Below, one piece after another: positions 1-6,708 of a stretch of DNA of 38,809 nt. Each line of letters begins with the position of its first letter. Position 1 is the stretch's first letter. The notes below the pieces were generated by a model that had not been told where the DNA came from, did not search any database, and saw nothing but the letters and a program-made list of their open reading frames with translations. Origin of the DNA: an uncultured Clostridium sp. (GTDB taxonomy: Bacteria; Bacillota; Clostridia; Lachnospirales; Lachnospiraceae); assembly GCA_900551135.1 (NCBI GenBank), contig URUX01000003.1, positions 1-38,809 of the forward strand, in the 5' to 3' direction. A program made the position numbers and the translations under genes.

Positions 1-496
1 CAGGGTTTGGGGAAGGCACTCCCCAACAAGATTCCCGCAGGGGCAAAATGAGCGATAAGCGAATTTTGGTACTGCGGTAGAATCTTGCTCTAAGAAACTG
101 CCGGACTGCCGTTCACTTCCTACTGCCACTTTTTCAGAAAATCTATAACCAGCTTTTTTTATAAAAGGCTGCGGGCTGGCGTTTTTCCCTTACTCCCTAC
201 AAACCACAAAAGAGCAGAATGGACGGACTTTCCGGCAAGAACTTTTCCGGCGGCTCGGTCTTTCCCGACAATAAGGCGTTTCGGAAGCTGCGTTTTGCCC
301 GCTGTCTGAAAAAAATGGCAGCCTTTTTTGGTTTCACTGTCTAATACGGAACTTTTGGAAATTTGCCAAAAATGGACGCAAAAAAAGCAGCAAATCTTTT
401 TCGGATTTACTGCTTCATGTGCCGCTGCGGTGCGGCGGGATGGATATTCAGTTGAAATAAAAGAGGATGGTGGTACTTTAGTCTATCGACTCTTTA
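1..496. other. Non-coding stretch with inverted repeats
   Basis: I see no convincing gene here. Two nested inverted repeats lie at the left edge. A 7-bp hairpin pairs TTGGGGA (7-13) with TCCCCAA (20-26). An 8-bp pair, CAAGATTC (27-34) and GAATCTTG (80-87), brackets about 45 bases. Paired repeats of this kind occur at transfer origins and near relaxase genes of conjugative elements, and the neighbouring genes are conjugative, but I cannot identify a nick site. A terminator-like hairpin follows at 379-415. The stretch is probably part of the mobile element; its exact role is unknown. Confidence 0.4.
379..415 (-). terminator. Rho-independent terminator
   Basis: On the minus strand AAGCAG-TAAATC (404-415) pairs with GATTT-GCTGCTT (385-396) around a short loop and is followed by a run of seven T. 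It would end the minus-strand transcript that carries the lipoprotein gene ending at 497. Confidence 0.7.
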
Positions 497-985
497 CTAA
501 CTATTAGGTAATCTTGAAAGATTTTCCTTGAATTTATCTAAAGAATGTTCATTGTTTCCCGCAAAAATAAGTGGAATTGTATATTCATATGATATGCCAT
601 TTTCATAGTCCGATAATTGTATTTTTATAGTATCATCCCTCTCATCTTTAGGTGCTATATATATGAATGAATTTTTATTTATATCAGATATTTTCCCTTT
701 TTCAGAAGAAACAGTATAACCCCAGTCTGTTAAATTTGTCTTTATTGTAACTTCTGTTTCTGTTTCTTTTCTAGTCTGCAATGCTGTTTTATCGATTTGG
801 ATATCAAAAGGAGTCGAACCTAACAATTCACTGTTTATATTTACAAGTTCTTCTCCATTTGTTTTAGAAATATTAGATTCATCTTCATAATTTTGTTGAG
901 ATTCATCTTTTGGTGTTTCTCTGTTACATCCTAATAAAAAGCATAAAATAATTAGTACTAATACAGAAAGTTGTTTTTTTTGCAT
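497..985 (-). CDS. Small secreted lipoprotein, unknown function
   Basis: The 162-residue product has a lipoprotein signal: positive N-terminus, hydrophobic core and a lipobox ending LLGC with Cys20 as the lipidated residue. A Glu/Asp/Asn-rich low-complexity linker follows to about residue 45. The remaining 115 residues look like a small beta-rich domain of about Ig-like size, with alternating Thr/Ile/Lys stretches; I do not recognise the family. The start is supported by an AAAGGAG site just upstream. Base composition is much more AT-rich than the conjugation genes to its right, so it is probably separate cargo of the mobile element. Shared orientation with the Cys-rich secreted peptide upstream suggests they may be co-expressed, with a hairpin between them. 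Confidence 0.7.
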   Translation of the reverse strand: MQKKQLSVLVLIILCFLLGCNRETPKDESQQNYEDESNISKTNGEELVNINSELLGSTPFDIQIDKTALQTRKETETEVTIKTNLTDWGYTVSSEKGKISDINKNSFIYIAPKDERDDTIKIQLSDYENGISYEYTIPLIFAGNNEHSLDKFKENLSRLPNS

Positions 986-1009
986 TTATTTCTCCTTTCA
1001 TATTATCAA

Positions 1010-1062
1010 AGAAAGCACTGAGAGTACTTTCAAGAAATTATGAAATATTCTCAATGCTTTCT
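1010..1062. repeat. Long imperfect inverted repeat between two secreted-protein genes
   Basis: AGAAAGCACTGAGA (1010-1023) pairs with TCTCAATGCTTTCT (1049-1062), with one G-T mismatch. On the plus strand the second arm is followed by ATTTTTTG, on the minus strand by TTTGATAA, so it could terminate transcription in either direction. It may separate or attenuate transcription between the Cys-rich peptide gene and the lipoprotein gene. Confidence 0.55.
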
Positions 1063-1099
1063 ATTTTTTGATTATAAACTTGCCGGTAATGATACTATG

Positions 1100-1405
1100 T
1101 TAATTTATCTCTTTCGCGTAACCTTTGTTGCAATATACACATGCACCATTCACCCATTTGTGAGACATTTCAATCGTCTCAACTTCATAAATGCTTACTT
1201 CTCCACAAATTAAACATTGTTTGTAATTATATACATGACGTGTCGCACATTTATCCCAGTCATCATATATACCAGGCATTTCATCTTCATATCCATAGTA
1301 CTGGGGAGAACCCCAACTATGAGTATGAGCGGCAAATACAGTCATTGGAGCAGCTACAATTCCAGCTACTACTGAAAGTGCTAAAATAGATTTTCTTAAA
1401 TTCAT
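1100..1405 (-). CDS. Small secreted Cys/His-rich protein
   Basis: The 101-residue product has a classical signal peptide (residues 1 to about 25, ending VFA before AHTHSW). The mature part is about 76 residues, with Cys at 53, 64, 67, 89 and 92 and His at 28, 30, 57 and 82. The pairs CLIC (64-67) and CVYC (89-92) form two CxxC knuckles 21 residues apart, which looks like an extracellular zinc ribbon. The start has a GGGAGG ribosome site and a good promoter about 50 bases upstream. It is AT-rich like the neighbouring lipoprotein gene. I cannot name the family. A small secreted metal-binding peptide, or a bacteriocin or immunity-like peptide, are guesses only. Confidence 0.7.
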   Translation of the reverse strand: MNLRKSILALSVVAGIVAAPMTVFAAHTHSWGSPQYYGYEDEMPGIYDDWDKCATRHVYNYKQCLICGEVSIYEVETIEMSHKWVNGACVYCNKGYAKEIN

Positions 1406-1452
1406 AAGTTCCTCCCTTTCCTTAAAAATACATAGCTCTTTGTTACATTGTC

Positions 1453-1481
1453 ATTTTAACATAATAATTGGTAAAATGCAA
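1453..1481 (-). promoter_or_regulatory. Promoter for the Cys-rich secreted peptide gene
   Basis: On the minus strand a TTGCAT -35 (1476-1481) is separated by 17 bases from a TAAAAT -10 (1453-1458), about 50 bases before the start codon at 1405. Confidence 0.6.
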
Positions 1482-1568
1482 TAATTTATTTTCTATTTAC
1501 GAGAAAATACTGTGCATATTATCTTATTTAGGAATAGTTAAGGCGGCTACCTAAATCTTTTTATTACT

Positions 1569-1709
1569 TTACCGCACATGAGCATTCGCGCCAGGATTGT
1601 CATTTCCATATCCTTCCAATAGATTGATGACACCCCACACACCCAGACCAGCGCCCAGGGCAATCACCAGGACCTTCAAAGTATCAATCGCAGAAGCAAA
1701 AAATTCCAT
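1569..1709 (-). pseudogene. Truncated Maff2-type conjugation membrane protein
   Basis: The frame starts at MEFFASAID with a strong AAGGAGG site ten bases upstream and encodes 46 residues. It shows the hydrophobic segment and the LLEGYGNDNPGA motif of the Maff2 family, small membrane proteins encoded just downstream of virD4 in Clostridia conjugative elements. Known members continue about 25 residues further with a second membrane helix; here the frame reads ANAHVR and stops. The DNA beyond is AT-rich and unrelated, so the 3' end appears to have been replaced by an insertion or lost in a deletion. A longer upstream start at 1832 would overlap the virD4 3' end and has no ribosome site. The length comparison is from memory of the family. 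Confidence 0.7.
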
Positions 1710-1773
1710 ACGCAGTATCCTCCTTATTTTGAAAACGAAATAGGTAAAATAAAAAAGCACCGTCTGCACAAAG

Positions 1774-3549
1774 TCAAACGGCGTTTCTATCGCAGGCGGG
1801 TGGTGCGTCGAGTTCACAGCAGTCGAACACATCTTCCGGCCTTACGGTCAATCTATGGCTCAGATACTTTTCAGTATCAAAAGCGTTTTTCGGGTTAGCA
1901 TCCGACAGGTATTTGTACTGGGGATGCTTTGTTATATCGTATTTATCTGAAAAGAATGGACGGACACCCTGCACCTGAAGGATGCACTTGCTATTGTCCA
2001 TTACTGCCAGCTCATCGGTTGACATAAGCTGCTTTCCCAGCTTTTGATAGTTTATCCCCATGCTCCGCTGGCTGCCTCTGCTGTCAGAGGTATTGAACAT
2101 ATCAATGGTTTCTTTACCCAGGGTTTCCGAAATTTCCTTCAGGGTACTTTGCTCTTTGCCGCCCAGAAACAGGACACAGGAGCAGTTGCCGATGATGGTT
2201 TCCGCATGATCCTTGTATAAAGCCTTTAGCTGGGACTGGGTCTGCACCACAATGTGGGCTGAAATCTCCCGGCTGCGGATAACCGAAATCAGGTGTTGAA
2301 AATTGGGGATTTTCTGGTTTGCAAATTCATCCAGCAGACAGGTCACATGATTTTTGAGCGCACCGCCATTTTTCAAGGCTTCATCGCACAGCACATTAAA
2401 CATCTGGGTATAAGCCATCGCTGCAATGTAACTAAATGTCGTGTCGGTATCACTCACAATACAAAACAGCGCTGTTTTCCTGTCCCCAATCTTATCCAGT
2501 TCCAAATCGTCCCCCTCCATCAGCTGGTGGACCTCCTTAATGTCAAAGGGAGCAAGGCGGGCACCACAGGAAATCAGGATCGACTTGGCTGTTTTTCCGG
2601 CAGCCAGCTTATATTTCTTATACTGGCGCACCGCAAAGTGTTCTGGGTCACGCTTTTCCAGCTGCTCAAACATCAAATCAACGGCATTTTTGAAGCTTTC
2701 ATCCTCCTCCCGGACTTCAGAGGCATTGAGCATTTCCAACAGGGTGGTCATGTTCTTTTCCTCCTCCGGTGCTTCATACCAGATATATGCGATCAGCGCC
2801 TGGTAGTACAGAGCCTCGGCCTTTGCCCAGAAATCCTCACCGCCCCGGCTGTCCTCGCCCTTGGTGTTTTCCATGATGCAGTTGACCAGCTTTAGAATAT
2901 CATTCTCGCACCGGATGTACCGGAAGGGGTTGTAACGCATGGACTGCTTGAAGTCGATGGTGTTGAGAATCTTGATCTCATATCCACCCCGCTGGAGCAT
3001 CTTTCCACACTCAATCAAGACTGTGCCTTTCGGGTCGGTGATGATATAGCTGGCGTTCATCTGCATCAGGTTGGGTTTGATATGGAAGCGGGTCTTGCCG
3101 GAGCCGGAACCGCCGATCACCAGCACATTTTTATTGATATTATACTTGGGAATCTTATTTCTGCCAAGCATAATACGCTCTGTCTGGGTCAGCAGGATAT
3201 TTTGGTCAAACTTTGGAGATATGAATGGGGCTATATCTTTCGGCCCACCCCATCTGGCTGACCCGTATTCGACCCCTTGGCGGTACTTCTTCGCATTCTT
3301 TGCCTTAAAATAGACCGCCGCCCGAACAGCTGCCGCTCCGATTGCACCAATCAGTAAATCCCGGGGATGAAAGCTGGGCAGCGGATTTTCAGAGAGCAGC
3401 GCACCCAAACCGGACAATGCACCCATTGCCTTTGTGACAGCATCTGTCCCCACCGCCAGCCGGTAGCCCTGTGCAACCTTGGTAAAGAACCAGAACAGGA
3501 AAAGATAGGGCAGGTTTGGCAGAATGTATTTTTTCAAATCCAGTTTCAC
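1774..3549 (-). CDS. VirD4/TraG-type conjugative coupling ATPase
   Basis: This 591-residue protein is a type IV coupling protein that links the relaxase-DNA complex to the mating channel. N-terminal hydrophobic segments lie at about residues 10-30 and 62-80. Walker A is GGSGSGKT at 146-153. Walker B is LLDEFAN at 405-411, the strand-DE arrangement of the VirD4/TraG group. The region after it (IPNFQHLISVIRSREISAHIV) matches the family's motif III area. Its start overlaps the end of the PcfB-like gene by four bases (ATGA), so the two are translationally coupled. The Maff2 fragment follows about 64 bases later. Length and order (PcfB, VirD4, Maff2) are those of Tn1549-like and related Clostridia elements. 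The gene looks intact although the module after it is broken. Confidence 0.93.
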   Translation of the reverse strand: MKLDLKKYILPNLPYLFLFWFFTKVAQGYRLAVGTDAVTKAMGALSGLGALLSENPLPSFHPRDLLIGAIGAAAVRAAVYFKAKNAKKYRQGVEYGSARWGGPKDIAPFISPKFDQNILLTQTERIMLGRNKIPKYNINKNVLVIGGSGSGKTRFHIKPNLMQMNASYIITDPKGTVLIECGKMLQRGGYEIKILNTIDFKQSMRYNPFRYIRCENDILKLVNCIMENTKGEDSRGGEDFWAKAEALYYQALIAYIWYEAPEEEKNMTTLLEMLNASEVREEDESFKNAVDLMFEQLEKRDPEHFAVRQYKKYKLAAGKTAKSILISCGARLAPFDIKEVHQLMEGDDLELDKIGDRKTALFCIVSDTDTTFSYIAAMAYTQMFNVLCDEALKNGGALKNHVTCLLDEFANQKIPNFQHLISVIRSREISAHIVVQTQSQLKALYKDHAETIIGNCSCVLFLGGKEQSTLKEISETLGKETIDMFNTSDSRGSQRSMGINYQKLGKQLMSTDELAVMDNSKCILQVQGVRPFFSDKYDITKHPQYKYLSDANPKNAFDTEKYLSHRLTVRPEDVFDCCELDAPPACDRNAV

Positions 3550-4022
3550 AGTTCCATTCCTCCCTTCTCCCGATTCTTCACGGTATCGCGGGTCTGATGG
3601 GCAATCAGCTCCTTAAAGTGGGCAAGCTGTTTTCGTAAGGACGGCTTTTTCGGTTCCCGGTGCAGGCTTTTGGCTGCATACTCGGTAAATGCCGCCTGAA
3701 GCGCCGCTTCATCCCGTGCCTTGAAGAACACCAGATACTTACCCTGAGCCGGGTCCTTTTTCAGCGCAAAATCCACGCCATATTTTCGTGCCACACGCTC
3801 AAAAGACTTTATGTTCTTTTCTGTGATCTCAATATTCTGAACACCGCTGCCCTGGCCTACAAGCTGCTTGACCGTCTGCTTGCCATGATGGATTTTCGGA
3901 TTCTTCTGCTGGGCTTGATAGCGGCGGATGGCCCATTTCAGAAGGTCGGCGGTCAGCTTGCCGCCAGTCTTACCCACCTTAATCACTAGAGCCACCGATT
4001 TATCCCGTACTTCATCCTGCAT
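3546..4022 (-). CDS. PcfB/DUF3801 family conjugation protein
   Basis: The 158-residue product matches PcfB-like (DUF3801) proteins, which sit directly before VirD4 in Gram-positive conjugative elements and are thought to assist relaxosome docking. It is soluble and basic, with an N-terminal stretch (VALVIKVGKTGGKLTADLLKW) and a central alpha/beta segment (SFERVARKYGVDFALKKD) typical of the family. An AAAGGAGG site precedes the start. The stop overlaps the virD4 start by four bases. Confidence 0.85.
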   Translation of the reverse strand: MQDEVRDKSVALVIKVGKTGGKLTADLLKWAIRRYQAQQKNPKIHHGKQTVKQLVGQGSGVQNIEITEKNIKSFERVARKYGVDFALKKDPAQGKYLVFFKARDEAALQAAFTEYAAKSLHREPKKPSLRKQLAHFKELIAHQTRDTVKNREKGGMEL

Positions 4023-4102
4023 GGTGAAAACCTCCTTTCCTTGTCGTGAATTGCTGTTCGATATGGATTAAGGCGGTACCACCAGGCGTCGCAGAAGGTA
4101 TC

Positions 4103-4921
4103 TCACTGGCTTTCCTCCGCCGCGAACCGGGCATCCAGCTCCGCCACGCTCCACCGCGTCTTAAACTGTCCCAGAGGACCGGTGCCAAACTGTGCCCTTG
4201 CCCGTTCATCCATCTCCAACAGCCGGCTCCACAATTCTGGATGGTGCAGGCGCAGCTTGCGGAGTTCATCGATCCGCTGGAAAGGGCAGCACCAGCAGGA
4301 GGCACGATGATAGATTTCATACAGACCGCCAAAATCAAAGCCCCGGTCATAACAGATTTGGAGAGCCTGTGCCTCGGTGATCCCCCAATCTACCAGCGGA
4401 TACTGTTCACCCCTGCACCGCTGGGATTCGTCCGCAGCGATTCCGACATATTGCAGGGCATTGCGATGCTGTTTGATACGGTTGACCTCTTTTGTCAGCA
4501 GATGGGTTTTCAGCTGACCCGTACACCAACGCACCTTGATTCCGGGCCAACCGTTACCATAAGGTGGAATCCCCAGGCGCTGCCGGTTGGCAAGACAGGA
4601 AAGCTTCTGCTTTGGTTCCTCAAACATCATCCACGCAAAGCTCTTTGAATGGCGCAGCGTGGTGATATGCAGACCACGCTCCCGGTACAGGTGGTCATCC
4701 AGCTTTTGCAGATGTCCGTACATTTCGGGGAACTCCATACCGGTATCGGCATACAACACTGCGTCAATAGGCATTCCTCGCTCAATCATAAGCAGAAGCA
4801 TGGCGGTGGAATCTTTGCCGCCACTCAGGCTGACCGCATGGAAGTGGTTTTTGGCATCAGAAAAGCCGCAGTCTGCTTGACTGCGGCCATCCGGCTGGAT
4901 ATTCTGTTGTTTCTGCATCAT
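4103..4921 (-). CDS. PP-loop PAPS-reductase-like protein of a conjugative element
   Basis: The protein of 272 residues belongs to the adenine-nucleotide alpha-hydrolase (PAPS reductase/DndC-like) superfamily: the PP-loop SGGKDST is at residues 33-39, followed by YADTGMEFPE. A C-terminal CWCCPF motif could hold a metal or cluster. I chose the start whose ATG overlaps the stop of the upstream gene (ATGA, 4918-4921), implying translational coupling; a start at 5002 would read through that gene. Proteins of this type occur between replication and transfer genes in Clostridia conjugative elements. Their substrate is not known; sulfate assimilation seems unlikely here because no sulfur genes are nearby. 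A role in nucleotide or tRNA/DNA modification is possible but unproven. Confidence 0.82.
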   Translation of the reverse strand: MMQKQQNIQPDGRSQADCGFSDAKNHFHAVSLSGGKDSTAMLLLMIERGMPIDAVLYADTGMEFPEMYGHLQKLDDHLYRERGLHITTLRHSKSFAWMMFEEPKQKLSCLANRQRLGIPPYGNGWPGIKVRWCTGQLKTHLLTKEVNRIKQHRNALQYVGIAADESQRCRGEQYPLVDWGITEAQALQICYDRGFDFGGLYEIYHRASCWCCPFQRIDELRKLRLHHPELWSRLLEMDERARAQFGTGPLGQFKTRWSVAELDARFAAEESQ

Positions 4922-5379
4922 ACTGTCACGCCCCTTTCCGGGCCGCCCCATTTGGTCAGTACCACCGACTGCCCATTTGGCAGGCTGTTCCACAGCCTGC
5001 ACACCTCACCAACCAGTTCTTCCGGTCTGGCACATACCTTGTCGGCACCGACCATCATAAACTCTCCAGGTTTTGCAAACCGGCTCTGAAATTCCATCTG
5101 CTGTGCAGGGGTCAGAGAGATAAAACTGTCGTCCTCAAAGCCGCACAGCATAAAAGTTCCTGCGATATAATCCCCCTCCTGTGGATTCTCCCGATTGGGC
5201 GGAAGTCCCCGCTGCTTGCCATCCTCCTGACCGACAAGCAGCACCCGCTGGGGGAGAAAGCAGCCTATTTCCACCGGACCACCCACCACCTTCTCAAAGG
5301 TTTTCAATGTGGCCTCCACCTGTGCTGGACGCGGGGGCTGTCCGGGTTCCACCACCAGAATATTGATTTTCTTTGCCAT
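4918..5379 (-). CDS. DUF3846-like conjugative element protein
   Basis: This 153-residue protein starts at MAKKINILVVEPGQPPRP, with AAGGAGG nine bases before the ATG. The opening segment (VEPGQPPRP, then ATLKTFEKVVGG) matches DUF3846 proteins, small proteins common in mobile elements of Clostridia and of unknown biochemical role. The C-terminal half contains FAKPGEFMMVGADKVCARPEE. It sits between the replication initiator-like gene and the PP-loop gene and overlaps the latter by four bases, so it is part of the same operon. Confidence 0.78.
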   Translation of the reverse strand: MAKKINILVVEPGQPPRPAQVEATLKTFEKVVGGPVEIGCFLPQRVLLVGQEDGKQRGLPPNRENPQEGDYIAGTFMLCGFEDDSFISLTPAQQMEFQSRFAKPGEFMMVGADKVCARPEELVGEVCRLWNSLPNGQSVVLTKWGGPERGVTV

Positions 5380-5435
5380 GTACTCACTACCTCCTTGTGA
5401 TCTTGATTGGTTTTTCACGAAAATTTCGGTGTCTG

Positions 5436-6407
5436 TCAGCTGCCGCCAAATCCCTGCGCCATATCGTGGCTGACCAGGGATGTGTAATACTGGCTGATGG
5501 TAACAGGAGCGTTATACAACGCCGACAGGGTGTAAGCCTTGATATTTCCAACCAGCGTAGTATTCTTTTGCATACTGTCCAGAACATAGCTGATATGTTC
5601 CTTATTCAGCTTCAGCATCCGGCTCTTTACCACCTCAGTGGGAATCTCCTCCCGGTTGATGCGGATAAATTCACGCTGACTGCAACAGACCTCCACCATC
5701 AGCTCCACATACCCCGCGATGGTTTCTTCGTCATAGGGGTAGTCTATCAGCAGCACATCGTAGTCAATATTTTCTTTTATCAGTTCTCGGTAGGTATCCA
5801 TCGAATCAATCCTATCCTTTTTGCTCTGCTGCTTTGTGCTTTCCACTGACGCCTGCGGCGGATAGATAGATGGATCAGTATCACTCAATTCAGTATTATT
5901 CTTATCAGTCTTATTAGAGGCGGATTTTCCGAAGTCAAGACTTCTGGTTTCCCGCAGTCCAGACTTCGGTTTTTCAGAAGTCAAGACTTCGGCACTGTCC
6001 AGAGGTGCAGACTTCGGCTTTTCAGAAGTCTGGCCGAGTTCCTGCGGCAGGGTGAAGTTCTTGACATAAATCTTAGTGGGGCGGCCCTGGCCTTGTTTTT
6101 TCCGTTCAATCAGACCGATGCCGCCATCTTGATCCAGTTCCTTGAACAGTTTGATGGCCTTATCCTTACCGCAACCCAGCAGTTCCACAGCGTCCTCCAG
6201 GGTAAAGTAGATGAACACCCGGTTGTCGCTGTCGAACCAGCCGTTGCGGACAGACAGCGCCATCCGGTCAAGCAAAAGCCCATAAAGCACCTTTGCTTCG
6301 ACGGATACAGTTTTGTAGTGGGGATTGGTAAACAGGACTTTGGGTACTCGATAAAAGCTGTATTGTTCGGCCTCGCCGCCGTAGAAATAATCCAGATGTA
6401 ACGGCAT
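5436..6407 (-). CDS. RepA-like replication initiator of the mobile element
   Basis: This 323-residue protein resembles the replication initiator protein A N-terminal family of Gram-positive plasmids and conjugative elements. The start (MPLHLDYFYGGEAEQYSF) has an AGGAGG site eight bases upstream. A winged-helix region covers about residues 15-110 (FYRVPKVLFTNPHY, LLDRMALSVRNGWFD, KAIKLFKELD). Residues 135-190 form a low-complexity linker with three repeats of a SEKPKS-like segment, and a C-terminal helical domain follows (YVELMVEVCCSQREFIRI, LNKEHISYVLDSM). It is the first gene of the element's minus-strand operon and is preceded by two terminator hairpins that insulate it from metK. It likely supports replication of the excised element. 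Confidence 0.85.
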   Translation of the reverse strand: MPLHLDYFYGGEAEQYSFYRVPKVLFTNPHYKTVSVEAKVLYGLLLDRMALSVRNGWFDSDNRVFIYFTLEDAVELLGCGKDKAIKLFKELDQDGGIGLIERKKQGQGRPTKIYVKNFTLPQELGQTSEKPKSAPLDSAEVLTSEKPKSGLRETRSLDFGKSASNKTDKNNTELSDTDPSIYPPQASVESTKQQSKKDRIDSMDTYRELIKENIDYDVLLIDYPYDEETIAGYVELMVEVCCSQREFIRINREEIPTEVVKSRMLKLNKEHISYVLDSMQKNTTLVGNIKAYTLSALYNAPVTISQYYTSLVSHDMAQGFGGS

Positions 6408-6440
6408 TGTTTTGACCTCCTTCTTGGTTTTGGGTAAAAG

Positions 6441-6478
6441 AAAAAAGCCCCGGCAACGAAAAAAGTCGTTGCCGGAGC
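6441..6478 (-). terminator. Hairpin terminator or attenuator in the repA leader
   Basis: On the minus strand CCGGCAACG (6467-6475) pairs with CGTTGCCGG (6450-6458) and is followed by GGGGCTTTTTTCTTTT. It lies about 35 bases before the repA start, so it is either an attenuator within the repA leader or a barrier against read-through into the element. Confidence 0.65.
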
Positions 6479-6518
6479 AGAGTTGTATTGGTGCCATCTA
6501 TTCAGGGGGCATCTTAGC

Positions 6519-6556
6519 AAAAAAGGCACTGACAGATCATTTGTCCGTCAGTGCCT
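6519..6556 (-). terminator. Rho-independent terminator between metK and the mobile element
   Basis: A perfect 10-bp stem, AGGCACTGAC/GTCAGTGCCT (6524-6533 with 6547-6556), is followed on the minus strand by TTTTTTG. This is the second of three hairpins between metK and repA. Confidence 0.7.
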
Positions 6557-6568
6557 CTTGATTTTGAA

Positions 6569-6609
6569 GTAAATACGTTGCCGCATGGCTGTCAAACCGC
6601 TTATTTACT
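6569..6609. repeat. Inverted repeat near the likely element end
   Basis: AGTAAATA (6569-6576) and TATTTACT (6602-6609) are perfect inverted copies 25 bases apart. Together with the two hairpins to the left they fill the 6408-6663 gap, which holds no gene. The right end of the integrated element should lie in this gap. The repeat could be a recombinase arm site or simply an RNA hairpin; I cannot tell which. Confidence 0.35.
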
Positions 6610-6663
6610 GGCTTTTTTGTGGTGTCCCTCCCGCTAATAAACTTTACTTCTTAATTCTGTGAT

Positions 6664-6692
6664 AAAAAAATACAGGGGCCATTTTAGCCCCT
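6664..6692 (-). terminator. metK terminator
   Basis: About 17 bases after the metK stop, AGGGGC pairs with GCCCCT (6687-6692 with 6674-6679) around TAAAATG, followed by GTATTTTTTT on the minus strand. Confidence 0.8.
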
Positions 6693-6708
6693 GCATAAAA
6701 TCTGAATC

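Noticed and set aside
1569..1832. The 87-codon version of the Maff2 frame
   Set aside because: Its first 41 codons overlap the end of virD4, lack a ribosome site and show no family similarity; the start at 1709 has AAGGAGG.
2293..2895. Long plus-strand open frame (200 codons) opposite virD4
   Set aside because: It is antisense to an intact VirD4 gene, has no ribosome site and encodes no recognisable protein pattern.
4046..4648. Plus-strand open frame of 200 codons opposite the PP-loop gene
   Set aside because: It is a shadow of a well-supported coding gene with clear motifs on the minus strand; composition follows the antisense frame.
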